From Bryobacteraceae bacterium (GTDB taxonomy: Bacteria > Acidobacteriota > Terriglobia > Bryobacterales > Bryobacteraceae): a stretch of 35,059 nucleotides of DNA. Shown in pieces: positions 6,724 to 14,659 of this stretch. Both the position numbers and the translations under genes were made by a program. The stretch spans positions 1 through 35,059 of the forward strand of contig JASHNT010000060.1 in the NCBI GenBank assembly GCA_030041495.1. The letters are read 5' to 3'. Under the pieces are notes generated by a model, which did no database searches, was not told the DNA's origin, and saw nothing but the letters and a program-made list of their open reading frames with translations. Positions within the stretch are counted from its first letter, which is position 1; every line of letters begins with the position of its first letter.

Positions 6724-9063
6724 ATGAAGAGTTCTATTCGATTTTTCCGCATCGCCGCGCCTGCGGCTGTTTTTGCCGCATTGCTTTCGCCCGCGGTGTT
6801 TGCCCAGGATTCGAGCGGCAATAGCATGCTCACCGGGGCTTTTCGTTTTCGCTACGTCGCAACCGTGGCCACCAATGAGTCCGGCGTCGTCATCGAGACC
6901 ACCGCTGCGGAAGGCGTCCTCACTTTTGACGGCAACGGGAACTACACCATTGCCACGGACAGCGGATGGATCGACAACACCCAGAATAGCGGTAAGGGAC
7001 AACTCATTCCGCAGGGATCATCCACGGGCCAATACGCCATCAATGCGGCCGGCATTGGCCTCATCACCAATCCGAATCCGAATCCGAACCTGCCCGGCCT
7101 CCCCATGTATGGAACGTTTTCGCAGGGCGTATTCACCGCCTCTACCACTGAGGAGAGCCAGGACGAATACGGCGATACGATTCCCGCCGTCAATGATCTG
7201 CTGGTCGCGGTAGCCGTCGGACCCATACCGACCAACTCCACTTTCACTAGCCCCTACTGGATCGGTGCACTCGACTTCGCGGAGGGCACGGATTCCGACG
7301 TGAAGAACGCCTTATTCGAGATCTCGCCGGATGGAAAGGGCGACCTCGGCTCCCTCAGCATCCAGGGCCAGGCCAACAGCAACACTGCCAGTTGCGGCAA
7401 TGGACCTGCTTGTCTTCTTATGCAGAATGTGACCGGCGCGACGTATAATTTCGCCAGCGATGGAAACGCCCAATTCTCCATCCCCGCGCCTCAAGGGGTC
7501 GCCACGCCCCAAGTTCTGGTGAGCGGCAGCCGGACCGTGTATGTCTCAGTCGACGGGAATTTTCTTCTCGGCTGGACTGCCAACGGTTACGACATTATGT
7601 TTGGCGTTAAGGCGTTACCCTCCGGCGTGGCAGGCGCCGATGCCCTCAATACTGGCCTGTTCTACCTGTCCGGCATTGGCGACCAACCCGTGTATGCGGG
7701 CATGGAAGCCTGCGGTCCGTTCTCGTTCTGGGGTTCCCAAAACGGGGATGGCGCGGAGAATGAATGGGTGCATCAGCGTTTGTACTGGGCCTGCGCCAAC
7801 TCCCCCGATGCTGACGGGTACCCGCTGGCTTACGACTACACAAGCTGGAACGAAATTGCCATGAATCCCGATGGCAGCGGGTTGGACGACCCGTTAGCCA
7901 TCGCTCTCTCCGACGGATACAGTTATGGTTTCGGCGACGTTACCGGTAACTGTGTGCCGTCCATGGCCAACGCCACGTGCGGCTTTGTCTCGATTTCCAA
8001 CACCTCCGGGGTCATGGGATTGACCATCGGAATTCATGCTCCCAGCCTAAGCGGCTCCGGTATCTATCTGAGCCCCATTGGCGTGGTCAACGGCGCCAGT
8101 TTCGCACCGCCCACCACTAGTTTGGCTCCAGGCGAGTTTATCGCTCTGTTCGGAAATTTCGGCTCCGGCATACCAGCCGGCGGAGTCACCGCTCCGGCTG
8201 GACCGTTTCCTGAGGTCCTCAGTCAGGTTCAAGTGACCATTAACGGGGTCCTGGCTCCCATCTACTTCGTGAGCCCGACCCAGATCAATGTAATTACGCC
8301 GTACGAACTTGCCGATATTACGCCCCCCGCCCAGGTCCAGATTCAAGTGAATAACAACGGGCTCCTTTCCAACACAGTCTCCATGTATCTGCTGGACTAC
8401 CCGGAGCTGGCAGGCATCGACGCCGAGCCCGGCATCTTTTCTTACGGACCACAAGGCAATGGCGCTTCGGACGGCATCGGCTTCGCCATCGCTGAACACG
8501 CCGACGGGAGCCTCGTCACTCCGGACAGCCCCGCGCAGCAGGGCGAAACCATCGTGCTCGGCATGGGCGGCTTGGGCAGCGTGACGCCTGCCATCGCCGA
8601 CGGCGCGATCCCCACTTACTCCACGCTCAATTACGCGAACAATTACAACTACGGCGAGTTGGCGGTGTATTTTGACGACTTCGATAACAATGCCTACTTT
8701 CAAACCGGCACTGTGCAGTTCGCTGGCTTGTACCCCGGATTCCCGGGTGAATACCAAATGAACGTCACGGTTCCCACCAGCGTGGGGCCCAGCGACCAGG
8801 TGTTCATTGATGTGGTTACGCCCCAGGCCGACGTGACCGAGGTGTCCATCCCCGTGGCGGGGTCCACCAGCTCGACTTCCGCCAAGGCGGCGCGCACCGG
8901 AGCGCAAAGAACCTCCGGTCCGGGCGTCAGCGAGGTCATGATTCCGCTGCCCCCTCAGCTTTCTCGCAAGTCCCCGCAATGGCATGGCCCGGTGCACACG
9001 CCGACAAGAATGACCGCGCCTCGCAGGCCCCTGCCGGCCCAGCCGGCTTCTCCGCAGAATTAA
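6724..9063 (+). CDS. large secreted protein with a TIGR03437 C-terminal domain
   Basis: A 779-residue exported protein. Residues 1-27 are a Sec signal peptide (RFFRIAAPAAVFAALLSPAVFA, cleavage expected before QDSS). The first 450 residues form a beta-rich, Gly/Asn/Asp-rich region of no family I know. It includes a short NPNPNPNLPG run made of three copies of a 6-nt repeat (7069-7086). From about residue 452 (IGVVNGASF) to about 715 it matches the TIGR03437 pattern: LAPGEFIALFG, VQVTINGVLAPIYFVSPTQINVITPYE, and later AEPGIFSYG and GETIVLGMGGLG. This domain is common on secreted Solibacter-type proteins and its role is unknown. A Pro/Arg-rich tail (about 730-779) ends the protein. It could be a cell-surface or matrix protein. 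The gene stops inside the first copy of the hairpin repeat. Confidence 0.87.
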   Translation: MKSSIRFFRIAAPAAVFAALLSPAVFAQDSSGNSMLTGAFRFRYVATVATNESGVVIETTAAEGVLTFDGNGNYTIATDSGWIDNTQNSGKGQLIPQGSSTGQYAINAAGIGLITNPNPNPNLPGLPMYGTFSQGVFTASTTEESQDEYGDTIPAVNDLLVAVAVGPIPTNSTFTSPYWIGALDFAEGTDSDVKNALFEISPDGKGDLGSLSIQGQANSNTASCGNGPACLLMQNVTGATYNFASDGNAQFSIPAPQGVATPQVLVSGSRTVYVSVDGNFLLGWTANGYDIMFGVKALPSGVAGADALNTGLFYLSGIGDQPVYAGMEACGPFSFWGSQNGDGAENEWVHQRLYWACANSPDADGYPLAYDYTSWNEIAMNPDGSGLDDPLAIALSDGYSYGFGDVTGNCVPSMANATCGFVSISNTSGVMGLTIGIHAPSLSGSGIYLSPIGVVNGASFAPPTTSLAPGEFIALFGNFGSGIPAGGVTAPAGPFPEVLSQVQVTINGVLAPIYFVSPTQINVITPYELADITPPAQVQIQVNNNGLLSNTVSMYLLDYPELAGIDAEPGIFSYGPQGNGASDGIGFAIAEHADGSLVTPDSPAQQGETIVLGMGGLGSVTPAIADGAIPTYSTLNYANNYNYGELAVYFDDFDNNAYFQTGTVQFAGLYPGFPGEYQMNVTVPTSVGPSDQVFIDVVTPQADVTEVSIPVAGSTSSTSAKAARTGAQRTSGPGVSEVMIPLPPQLSRKSPQWHGPVHTPTRMTAPRRPLPAQPASPQN

Positions 9064-9126
9064 TAGGGAGCGGCGGGTCCGCTCCATGGTGACTGATAGG
9101 GAGCGGCGGGTCCGCTCCGGGTGACT
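9063..9126. repeat. two tandem 33-bp hairpin repeats between convergent genes
   Basis: Two near-identical units with a 33-bp period start at 9063 and 9096. Each contains a perfect 7-bp stem, GGAGCGG-CGGGT-CCGCTCC (9067-9085 and 9100-9118), and ends in GGTGACT. The pair fills the gap between the stops of the TIGR03437 gene and lpxA, which converge here. It could act as a bidirectional transcription terminator or be a copy of a genome-wide interspersed palindromic repeat. There is no T-run, so classic intrinsic termination is doubtful. Confidence 0.85.
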
Positions 9127-9128
9127 AG

Positions 9129-9917
9129 TCACGGCCGGCAGATGCCGCGCTTCGAGGAACGGATGAATTCGGCCAGGCGCCGCGCGTGTTCGCCCGGCGC
9201 CTCAGCTTCGATCTTCTGGAGAGCTTCTTCCAACTTCAAGCCTGAGCGGTATAGGATCCGGTACGCGTTCTTGATCTCTTGAACCTCCGCGGCGCTAAAT
9301 TCGGCGCGCTTCAGGCCTACTAGGTTGAGTCCCCTGGCTTCAGCGTTGTAGCCCGCGTACAGAAAATACGGCGGCAGATCGGTATTCACCCGCGTATTGC
9401 CCGCGACCATCGCCAGCCGGCCGATCTTCGAGTACTGATGAATCACCACACCCCCGGAAATGAACGCCTCGTCTTCGATCTCGGCATGCCCGGCCACCAG
9501 CGCACAGCTCGCGATCACCGTGCGGTTGCCAACCCGGCAGTTGTGCGCGATGTGCCCCGAGGTCATGATGTAATTCCCGTCGCCCACCACCGTCTCGGAT
9601 TCCGGCGCGGTCCCGCGCGAAATGGTGTAGTGTTCGCGGATGATGTTGCCGGCGCCGATGCGCAGGTAGCTGCGCTCACCCGTGAAATTCTTGTCCAAGG
9701 GATCGGTGCCCAGCACCGTTCCCGCGGAAATCTGGTTGCGTTCGCCGAGGGTGGTCCAGCGCTTCACCCACACGTACGGCTCCAGCGCCGTTTCCGCGCC
9801 GATCGTCACGTCGCGCTCGACGATCGCAAATTCGCCCACCACTACGCCCGCGCCGATCGTGGCTTCTGGATCGACGCGCGCGGTAGGCGCAATTCTAGCC
9901 GAGGGGTCGATGGGCAT
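9129..9917 (-). CDS. lpxA: acyl-ACP--UDP-N-acetylglucosamine O-acyltransferase
   Basis: A 262-residue left-handed beta-helix acyltransferase that attaches the first acyl chain to UDP-GlcNAc in lipid A synthesis. Hexapeptide repeats run from residue 2 to about 180. The catalytic base is His125 in GHIAHNC (121-127), and SGGVVIHQYSKIG (154-166) matches the family. The C-terminal helical domain (about 200-262) is present, so the gene is complete. The usual partners lpxD, fabZ and lpxB are absent. Instead it lies 32 nt after the cytochrome oxidase subunit III gene, at the end of a mixed minus-strand run. It shows that the organism makes lipid A or a related lipid. Confidence 0.95.
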   Translation of the reverse strand: MPIDPSARIAPTARVDPEATIGAGVVVGEFAIVERDVTIGAETALEPYVWVKRWTTLGERNQISAGTVLGTDPLDKNFTGERSYLRIGAGNIIREHYTISRGTAPESETVVGDGNYIMTSGHIAHNCRVGNRTVIASCALVAGHAEIEDEAFISGGVVIHQYSKIGRLAMVAGNTRVNTDLPPYFLYAGYNAEARGLNLVGLKRAEFSAAEVQEIKNAYRILYRSGLKLEEALQKIEAEAPGEHARRLAEFIRSSKRGICRP

Positions 9918-9949
9918 GGCGGGCGGAACTGCTCAGGATATCAGATGCC

Positions 9950-10555
9950 TCACGAGCTCAAGTGTAAGGTGCCGAACAGAACCACCCACAGCACACCCAG
10001 AAAATGCCAGTAGTAGGTGACCATGTCCACCAGTTCGCGCCGCGGATTCTTGCGGAGCAACAGCACGAGTAGAGCGATCACGCCTCCCACCAGATGTAGC
10101 GCATGCAGGCCGGTGAACAGGTAGAAAAAGGAGCTGTGTGGATTCTGCGACAGGTACGCGCCGGCCCGCACCAGTTCGCGCCAGGCGGTGATCTGCGAGG
10201 ATAGAAACGCCGCGCCCAGGCACCCGGTGACCACGAAGAGGCGCGAGGCGCCGCGATGGTTCCCTCGCCCGAACATGCGCCGCGCCGCCTCAAACACGCC
10301 GCTGCTGACGAGGATGATGACGGTGGAAAGCCACAGCGTGGGCGGCAGCGTGATCGGATCCCAGAACGGCGCGGTGCGCGCGCGCCACAAATACGCGATG
10401 ATCAGCGCCGTGAAAAAAGCGAAGATCGATCCGCAGATGGAAAGCAGCCCGACGCGGTACAGTCCGGCAGGCGCCTTGGTGGGATCGTCCAGGGAAGCCG
10501 GCAGCACGGTAACGCCGGCCGTCCGCTCCGCCCGATCGCTTACCAGCCGCGCCAT
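9950..10555 (-). CDS. cytochrome c oxidase subunit III family protein
   Basis: A 201-residue heme-copper oxidase subunit III (CoxC/CtaE-like). Five hydrophobic segments are visible, around 34-55, 72-87, 106-121, 141-166 and 180-199. Family hallmarks are STVIILVSSGVFEAARR, then LFTGLHALHLVGGVIAL, then the terminal VDMVTYYWHFLGVLWVVLFGTLHL. Subunit III has no redox centre; it supports proton uptake and stability of the oxidase. The short five-helix form is common outside proteobacteria. No subunit I or II gene is in the window, so it is an orphan here and must pair with an oxidase encoded elsewhere. It is preceded by GGAG and starts 53 nt after the hydrolase stop. Confidence 0.9.
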   Translation of the reverse strand: MARLVSDRAERTAGVTVLPASLDDPTKAPAGLYRVGLLSICGSIFAFFTALIIAYLWRARTAPFWDPITLPPTLWLSTVIILVSSGVFEAARRMFGRGNHRGASRLFVVTGCLGAAFLSSQITAWRELVRAGAYLSQNPHSSFFYLFTGLHALHLVGGVIALLVLLLRKNPRRELVDMVTYYWHFLGVLWVVLFGTLHLSS

Positions 10556-10608
10556 GACTCCATTTTACGTCCATTCGTCGGCGCAGGCGTCCTCGCGCCG
10601 GCAACCAC

Positions 10609-11556
10609 TCATCGGGAGCCGCTACCCGCCGCGCCGTGCTCGTAACCGTCGATCGCATTCGCGGCCAGTGTTTGAGCGAGATCGTCATGCAGCAGCCGGC
10701 GGGCTTGCGGATGGGCCTTCACCGTCGCGTCCAGATGAGCGAGCGTGAGGCCGCGGGCAAAACGGCGGGCTTCCTCCCCGCTCGACAGCTCGCCGATGGG
10801 CCGCATCTCGCGCGGAATCCACGCAGCCGCCGGCGGAAAACTCATCGCGCGCATCTGCTCGTGCCGCTCCTCCACGTTGTCGAGAAAGTGGAGATGGTCC
10901 GCGCGGCGCAGGATCACCATCTGTTTCGCCCCTGGCTGTTTCGCCCCTGGCGTGCGCTCATACAGCTCGTACATTCCCGCAATCGGCAAAAATACGTCGT
11001 CCTGAGCGACCAGATACAGCGTAGGCGGTGGATGTTGCCAACGGAAGCTCAGTGTGGCCGGAATGATTCCCGGCTTCGGATTCGACGCCCCGCCCGGCGC
11101 CATCGCGACCACGGCCACGATTCTCTCGTCGCTTTCGGGCAAGGCCAGCGCAGTCCATCCGCCAAAGCTGTGCCCGACGATGCCGATGCGCCTGGCGTCA
11201 GCCGCCGGCGAGTTGCCGAGCAAACATTCGATCAAAAACTCTACATCCGGGACGCGGCTGGCAATAATCTGGTCCAAGTTGCCCGCAATTTCCGGCGCGG
11301 CCACTTCCGAGTGATCCAACGCACCGACCAAATAACCATGGCTAGCCAGATGCGTGGTAAGAAAAGTGGCCGCCCGCCGGCTTCCGAAGCTCTGATGAGA
11401 AAAGACGATCAGCGGCCAGTCGCCGGCCTGATCGGGACGCCAAAGCTCGCACGGAAACAACCGCCCACGCGTCTCGTCGCGAGCCTCGAAACTCTCGGTT
11501 CGCACTGCGAACGGTCCCGAGCCGAATGGATCATAAGCCCCTGCGCGGTCCTGCAT
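10609..11556 (-). CDS. alpha/beta hydrolase, PAF-acetylhydrolase/dienelactone hydrolase-like
   Basis: A 315-residue serine hydrolase. The nucleophile elbow is GHSFGGW (Ser130), the acid is probably Asp186 or Asp187 in LVAQDDVFLP, and the base is His221 or His223 in RRADHLHFLDN. The oxyanion region VFSHQSFGSRRAA resembles the PAF-acetylhydrolase/platelet-type group, but the substrate cannot be read. There is no signal peptide, so it is cytoplasmic. I chose ATG 11556, 8 nt after the SDR stop; the frame is open further upstream only inside the SDR gene. A perfect 15-bp tandem duplication (10921-10950) repeats PGAKQ in a surface loop before the catalytic His region. The C-terminal 80 residues extend past the hydrolase core and are rich in Arg and Ala. 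Confidence 0.85.
   Translation of the reverse strand: MQDRAGAYDPFGSGPFAVRTESFEARDETRGRLFPCELWRPDQAGDWPLIVFSHQSFGSRRAATFLTTHLASHGYLVGALDHSEVAAPEIAGNLDQIIASRVPDVEFLIECLLGNSPAADARRIGIVGHSFGGWTALALPESDERIVAVVAMAPGGASNPKPGIIPATLSFRWQHPPPTLYLVAQDDVFLPIAGMYELYERTPGAKQPGAKQMVILRRADHLHFLDNVEERHEQMRAMSFPPAAAWIPREMRPIGELSSGEEARRFARGLTLAHLDATVKAHPQARRLLHDDLAQTLAANAIDGYEHGAAGSGSR
10921..10950. repeat. perfect 15-bp tandem duplication inside the hydrolase gene
   Basis: The unit CTGTTTCGCCCCTGG occurs twice head-to-tail with no mismatch. It is in frame (5 codons) and gives PGAKQ-PGAKQ at residues 203-212 of the encoded hydrolase. The absence of any difference between copies suggests a recent slippage event. 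Confidence 0.95.
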
Positions 11557-11564
11557 GTTGTCTT

Positions 11565-12362
11565 TCAAGCTTGCTTGCGCCGCCGGTAACGCCTTACCGC
11601 GGCAATGGACATTTTGTGCAGGAGGGAAGGCGGAATCCATTTCATCGACCTCACCAGCAAGCGGTAGCGCCAGCCCGGGATCACGATCAGCTTCCGGCGA
11701 TCGAAGCCACGCAGACTCTCCTCCACCACGAAATCCGCCGTCATCCACAACGATTTTGGGATCGTGCCGCGATTCATCCCCAAAACGTCGTGGAATTCGG
11801 AGAGCGTGAAGCCGGGGCACAGAGCCTGCACCGTTACGGGCGAGCCTCTTCCAGCCAGCTCCGTGGCCAGGCCTTCGGTGAACGCGTTCATCCACGCTTT
11901 GGTCGCGCAGTAACTCACGTTCTGCGGGCTCGACCCGAACGCCGCCACGGAGCTCACGTTGATCACGCCGGTCCCCGCGGCTCCGCGAGCGAACAGATTC
12001 CCAAGCGCGGCCTGCGTCAGTACCATGGTCGCGACCACGTGCAACTGATGCATGCGCTCTTGACCTGCGGGATCGGCCTCGAAAAAATAGCCCATGGTGC
12101 CGAAGCCCGCGTTATTCACCAGCAGCCCGAGATCCTCGGCTTGGCGCAGCCGCGCAGCCACGCACTCGCGATCCCCCAAATCCGTCAGGTCGGCGCACAA
12201 ATACCCGGCCGTGACGTGATGCAGTTCCTGCACCTCGCTTGTAACGGAGCGCAGCCGGTCTTCGCGCCGGGCAACTAAGAGCAAGTCGTAGCCCCGCGCA
12301 GCCAGCCTTCGTGCGAACGCCGCGCCAATCCCGCTGGAGGCTCCCGTGATCACCGCCAGCAC
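11565..12362 (-). CDS. short-chain dehydrogenase/reductase
   Basis: A 265-residue classical SDR using NAD(P). Cofactor motif TGASSGIG is at 6-13, NNAG at 83-86, the catalytic Ser in NVSSVAAFG (137/138), and Tyr151-Lys155 in YCATK. The basic residues in VARREDRL (30-37) suggest NADP(H). The basic, Pro-rich C-terminus (WIPPSLLHKMSIAAVRRYRRR) is like that of SDRs acting on lipids at the membrane surface. The substrate is unknown. The start is a GTG at 12362-12360, 1 nt after the stop of the upstream YihY gene, and the hydrolase follows 8 nt downstream, so the three genes form a tight operon. Confidence 0.92.
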   Translation of the reverse strand: MLAVITGASSGIGAAFARRLAARGYDLLLVARREDRLRSVTSEVQELHHVTAGYLCADLTDLGDRECVAARLRQAEDLGLLVNNAGFGTMGYFFEADPAGQERMHQLHVVATMVLTQAALGNLFARGAAGTGVINVSSVAAFGSSPQNVSYCATKAWMNAFTEGLATELAGRGSPVTVQALCPGFTLSEFHDVLGMNRGTIPKSLWMTADFVVEESLRGFDRRKLIVIPGWRYRLLVRSMKWIPPSLLHKMSIAAVRRYRRRKQA

Positions 12363-12363
12363 G

Positions 12364-13236
12364 TCAATCCGCTCCTTCCTGGACCGCAGGCTGGGGAGCG
12401 TCGAAGCGGTGCCCCCGCGCCGCCCACTCCGCCCCAGCCAGTACCACCATCGATGCGAAAAACGCGATGAAGATCAACGTAGCCGAGTAACGGAACACCC
12501 CATATTCCCTCTGGAGCTTCAAGTCGAACCAGGGCCACGCCAGCGCGACCACATATTTCAGCGCCTCTAGCAACAATCCCGCGCCGATCGCCGCCGGAAT
12601 CACCCGCTTCAGCGGAGGCTTTCCGTTCGGCAGGAAGCGGTATACCAGGAACAGAATCAGCGCCGTCAGCGGTACCGCCGCCAGCTTCAGAAACAGCCCC
12701 GAGACCAGCCTTTCCACCACATTGCCGCTCAGATTCTGGCGGTTCAACGCCGTCAGCCACAGAGAGAGAAGCTCCAGCCCGCCGCACACGAAGATCAACG
12801 CCAGGCTCACCAGTTGATTCCGCAAAAAGCTGCGGTTCCGGGCGATGCCCCACGCCCGGTTCAGCGCAACCTCGAGCGGCTCAAAAATCCCGTTGGCGGT
12901 GATCAGCAGCAGCACCACCGACAAAACCTCCGGCGACCTTTGGTGGGGCAACTGCGGCAGATTGCGTTGGAGAAAGTCGCTGAAGACGTTGGGAAAGTAA
13001 TCGTGCAGCGCGAAATCGATGGCCGCCACCGTGGTGGAGTAGTTGAAATGGATGCGCGACACCGTTACGCAGACGATCAGGAAAGGAAAAAAGGAAAGTA
13101 GAACATTGGCGGCGATGGAGAACGCGTAAACGTGCACCTCCGTCTGCATCCAATACCGGAAGGTAGGGGCGATCGCCCGAAACAGCTTCGTGACCGGTCC
13201 ATCGTACTCCGGCATCCCCAACTGCAACTGCGCCAT
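12364..13236 (-). CDS. YihY/BrkB family inner-membrane protein
   Basis: A 290-residue membrane protein with about six hydrophobic segments, for example YAFSIAANVLLSFFPFLIVC, VLSVVLLLITANGIF and LVSLALIFVCGGLELLSLWL. The family patterns NGIFEPLEVALNRAWGI, LFLVYRFLPNGKPPLK and IPAAIGAGLLLEALKYVVAL are clear. YihY/BrkB proteins are widespread and poorly understood, once misnamed ribonuclease BN. Some are proposed transporters. I chose ATG 13236 because it has an AAAGGGG ribosome site 4 nt upstream; the longer frame to 13344 runs into the divergent radical SAM gene. It is the first gene of the minus run that continues to lpxA. Confidence 0.9.
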   Translation of the reverse strand: MAQLQLGMPEYDGPVTKLFRAIAPTFRYWMQTEVHVYAFSIAANVLLSFFPFLIVCVTVSRIHFNYSTTVAAIDFALHDYFPNVFSDFLQRNLPQLPHQRSPEVLSVVLLLITANGIFEPLEVALNRAWGIARNRSFLRNQLVSLALIFVCGGLELLSLWLTALNRQNLSGNVVERLVSGLFLKLAAVPLTALILFLVYRFLPNGKPPLKRVIPAAIGAGLLLEALKYVVALAWPWFDLKLQREYGVFRYSATLIFIAFFASMVVLAGAEWAARGHRFDAPQPAVQEGAD

Positions 13237-13265
13237 CGTCCCCTTTCGCGGAAAGGATTTGAGTA

Positions 13266-13277
13266 TAGCGTACGCTA
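13266..13277. promoter_or_regulatory. 12-bp perfect palindrome between divergent genes
   Basis: TAGCGTACGCTA is a perfect palindrome in the 55-bp gap between the YihY start (13236) and the radical SAM start (13292). Its position suggests an operator over one or both promoters. No clear -35/-10 pair was found and no regulator gene adjoins it. Confidence 0.4.
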
Positions 13278-13291
13278 GACTGGGACCAGGG

Positions 13292-14659
13292 ATGCTCGAT
13301 CCAGGAAAGCCAGAACCAGGGAAAAAAGTCCTGCTGATTTCCACCTACGAGCTCGGCCACCAGCCGTTCGGTCTCGCATCGCCGGCGGCGTGGCTCGATC
13401 GCGCTGGCCACAATGTCACCTGTGTGGACCTCGCGGTCGACCCGCTGCCGGAGGACGCGGCGCGCCAAGCCGACTTGGTCGCCTTCTACCTGCCCATGCA
13501 CACGGCGACGCGTCTGGCCGTGCCGGTGATTGAGCGCGTGAGGCAGCTCAACCCGAACGCTCGTCTCGCCTGCTATGGATTGTACGCGCCCATCAATACG
13601 GATCTGCTACGAGCCATCGGCGTAGAGGCGATCGTGGGCGGCGAGTTCGAGTCCGGATTGGTGCAACTGGCCGGAGACCGCGATCCACAACCCATTTCCC
13701 TTGAGCGCCAGGACTTCCTGACTCCGCAGCGCGATTCTCTGCCCGTGCTCAACCGCTATGCCAAGCTACGCCAGAACGGCGACGCCAAGCTGGTCGCCTA
13801 CACGGAGTCGAGCCGCGGCTGCAAGCACGTGTGCCGGCACTGTCCGGTTACGCCCGTCTATAACGGGGCTTTTCGAATCGTCGGGCGCGAGATTGTACTC
13901 GCGGATTTGCGCCAACAGATCGCCGCCGGTGCGGCCCACGTGACTTTCGGCGACCCCGATTTCTTCAACGGCCCCAAGCACGCTCTAGCCATCGTTGAAG
14001 CCCTGCACTCCGAATTCCCCGCGGTCACCTACGATGCCACGATCAAGATCGAACATCTTCAGAAACATCGCGAGTTTCTCCCTCTACTCAGGAAAACCGG
14101 ATGCCTGTTCGTAACCAGCGCTGTAGAGTCGCTCGACGACGCGGTGTTGGCCAAGCTCGAAAAGAATCACACCCGCCGCGATTTTGAAGAGGCTGTGGCA
14201 GCGATGCGCGGCGCGGGCCTGGCGTTGCAACCGACTTTCATTGCGTTCACTCCCTGGACCACGCCCGAAACTTATCGCGACTTGCTGCGGAGTCTCGCCG
14301 CGCTCAATCTGGTACAGCAGGTCGCGCCCGTGCAGCTCGCGCTGCGCTTGCTGATCACCGCGGGCTCACGCCTGCTGGAGCTGGACGACATCCGCGCCGT
14401 CGCCCGCGAATTCGATTCCGAGGCTCTGGTTTATCCCTGGAAGCACCCGGACGCAGCGGTCGACCAGCTCGCGCGCGAAGTGTTCCGCTACGTGAGTCAG
14501 GCGCAAACCCGCAAGCTCCCGCGCGCGGAAATTTTTTCCGGCGTCGCGGATCTTGCCGGAGCCGCCCCCCTGAGTGTCTCGGCTGCTTCGCCATCTCCTT
14601 ACCCGTCGCCTTACATGGACGAGCCCTGGTATTGCTGCGCGGAGCCCCTGCCGGTGTGA
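13292..14659 (+). CDS. CCAEP-tail radical SAM protein (cysteine form of the CUAEP family)
   Basis: A 455-residue radical SAM enzyme. Residues 12-130 form a Rossmann-like, cobalamin-binding-type domain opening KKVLLISTYELGHQPFG; the His of the canonical cobalamin motif DxHxxG is not evident. The [4Fe-4S] cluster motif is CKHVCRHC: Cys177, Cys181, Cys184 (CxxxCxxC). The TIM-barrel pattern HVTFGDPDFFNGPKHA follows at 216-231. The protein ends in a Pro/Ser-rich linker and then WYCCAEP (446-452). In the family I know as CUAEP/CCAEP-tail radical SAM (seleno)proteins, one tail position is selenocysteine or cysteine. Here both codons are TGC, so no selenium is needed. ATG 13292 is the only start that gives a sensible N-terminus; earlier codons overlap the divergent gene. 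Substrate and product are unknown. It overlaps the next gene by 4 nt. Confidence 0.88.
   Translation: MLDPGKPEPGKKVLLISTYELGHQPFGLASPAAWLDRAGHNVTCVDLAVDPLPEDAARQADLVAFYLPMHTATRLAVPVIERVRQLNPNARLACYGLYAPINTDLLRAIGVEAIVGGEFESGLVQLAGDRDPQPISLERQDFLTPQRDSLPVLNRYAKLRQNGDAKLVAYTESSRGCKHVCRHCPVTPVYNGAFRIVGREIVLADLRQQIAAGAAHVTFGDPDFFNGPKHALAIVEALHSEFPAVTYDATIKIEHLQKHREFLPLLRKTGCLFVTSAVESLDDAVLAKLEKNHTRRDFEEAVAAMRGAGLALQPTFIAFTPWTTPETYRDLLRSLAALNLVQQVAPVQLALRLLITAGSRLLELDDIRAVAREFDSEALVYPWKHPDAAVDQLAREVFRYVSQAQTRKLPRAEIFSGVADLAGAAPLSVSAASPSPYPSPYMDEPWYCCAEPLPV

Noticed and set aside
7069-7086. Three copies of AATCCG in the TIGR03437 gene
   Set aside because: Too short and simple to be more than local slippage coding for Asn-Pro repeats; mentioned in the gene entry only.
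9063-9126. Short CRISPR array
   Set aside because: Only two direct copies with no spacer between them and no cas gene in the window.
8047-9132. 361-codon minus-strand frame opposite the TIGR03437 gene
   Set aside because: It is an antisense shadow of a gene with a signal peptide and a clear domain, and its product is Arg/Gly/His-rich with no family pattern.
14638-14659. In-frame TGA as selenocysteine in the radical SAM tail
   Set aside because: The tail codons are TGC TGC; the only TGA is the normal stop at 14657-14659 and no extension after it resembles the family.
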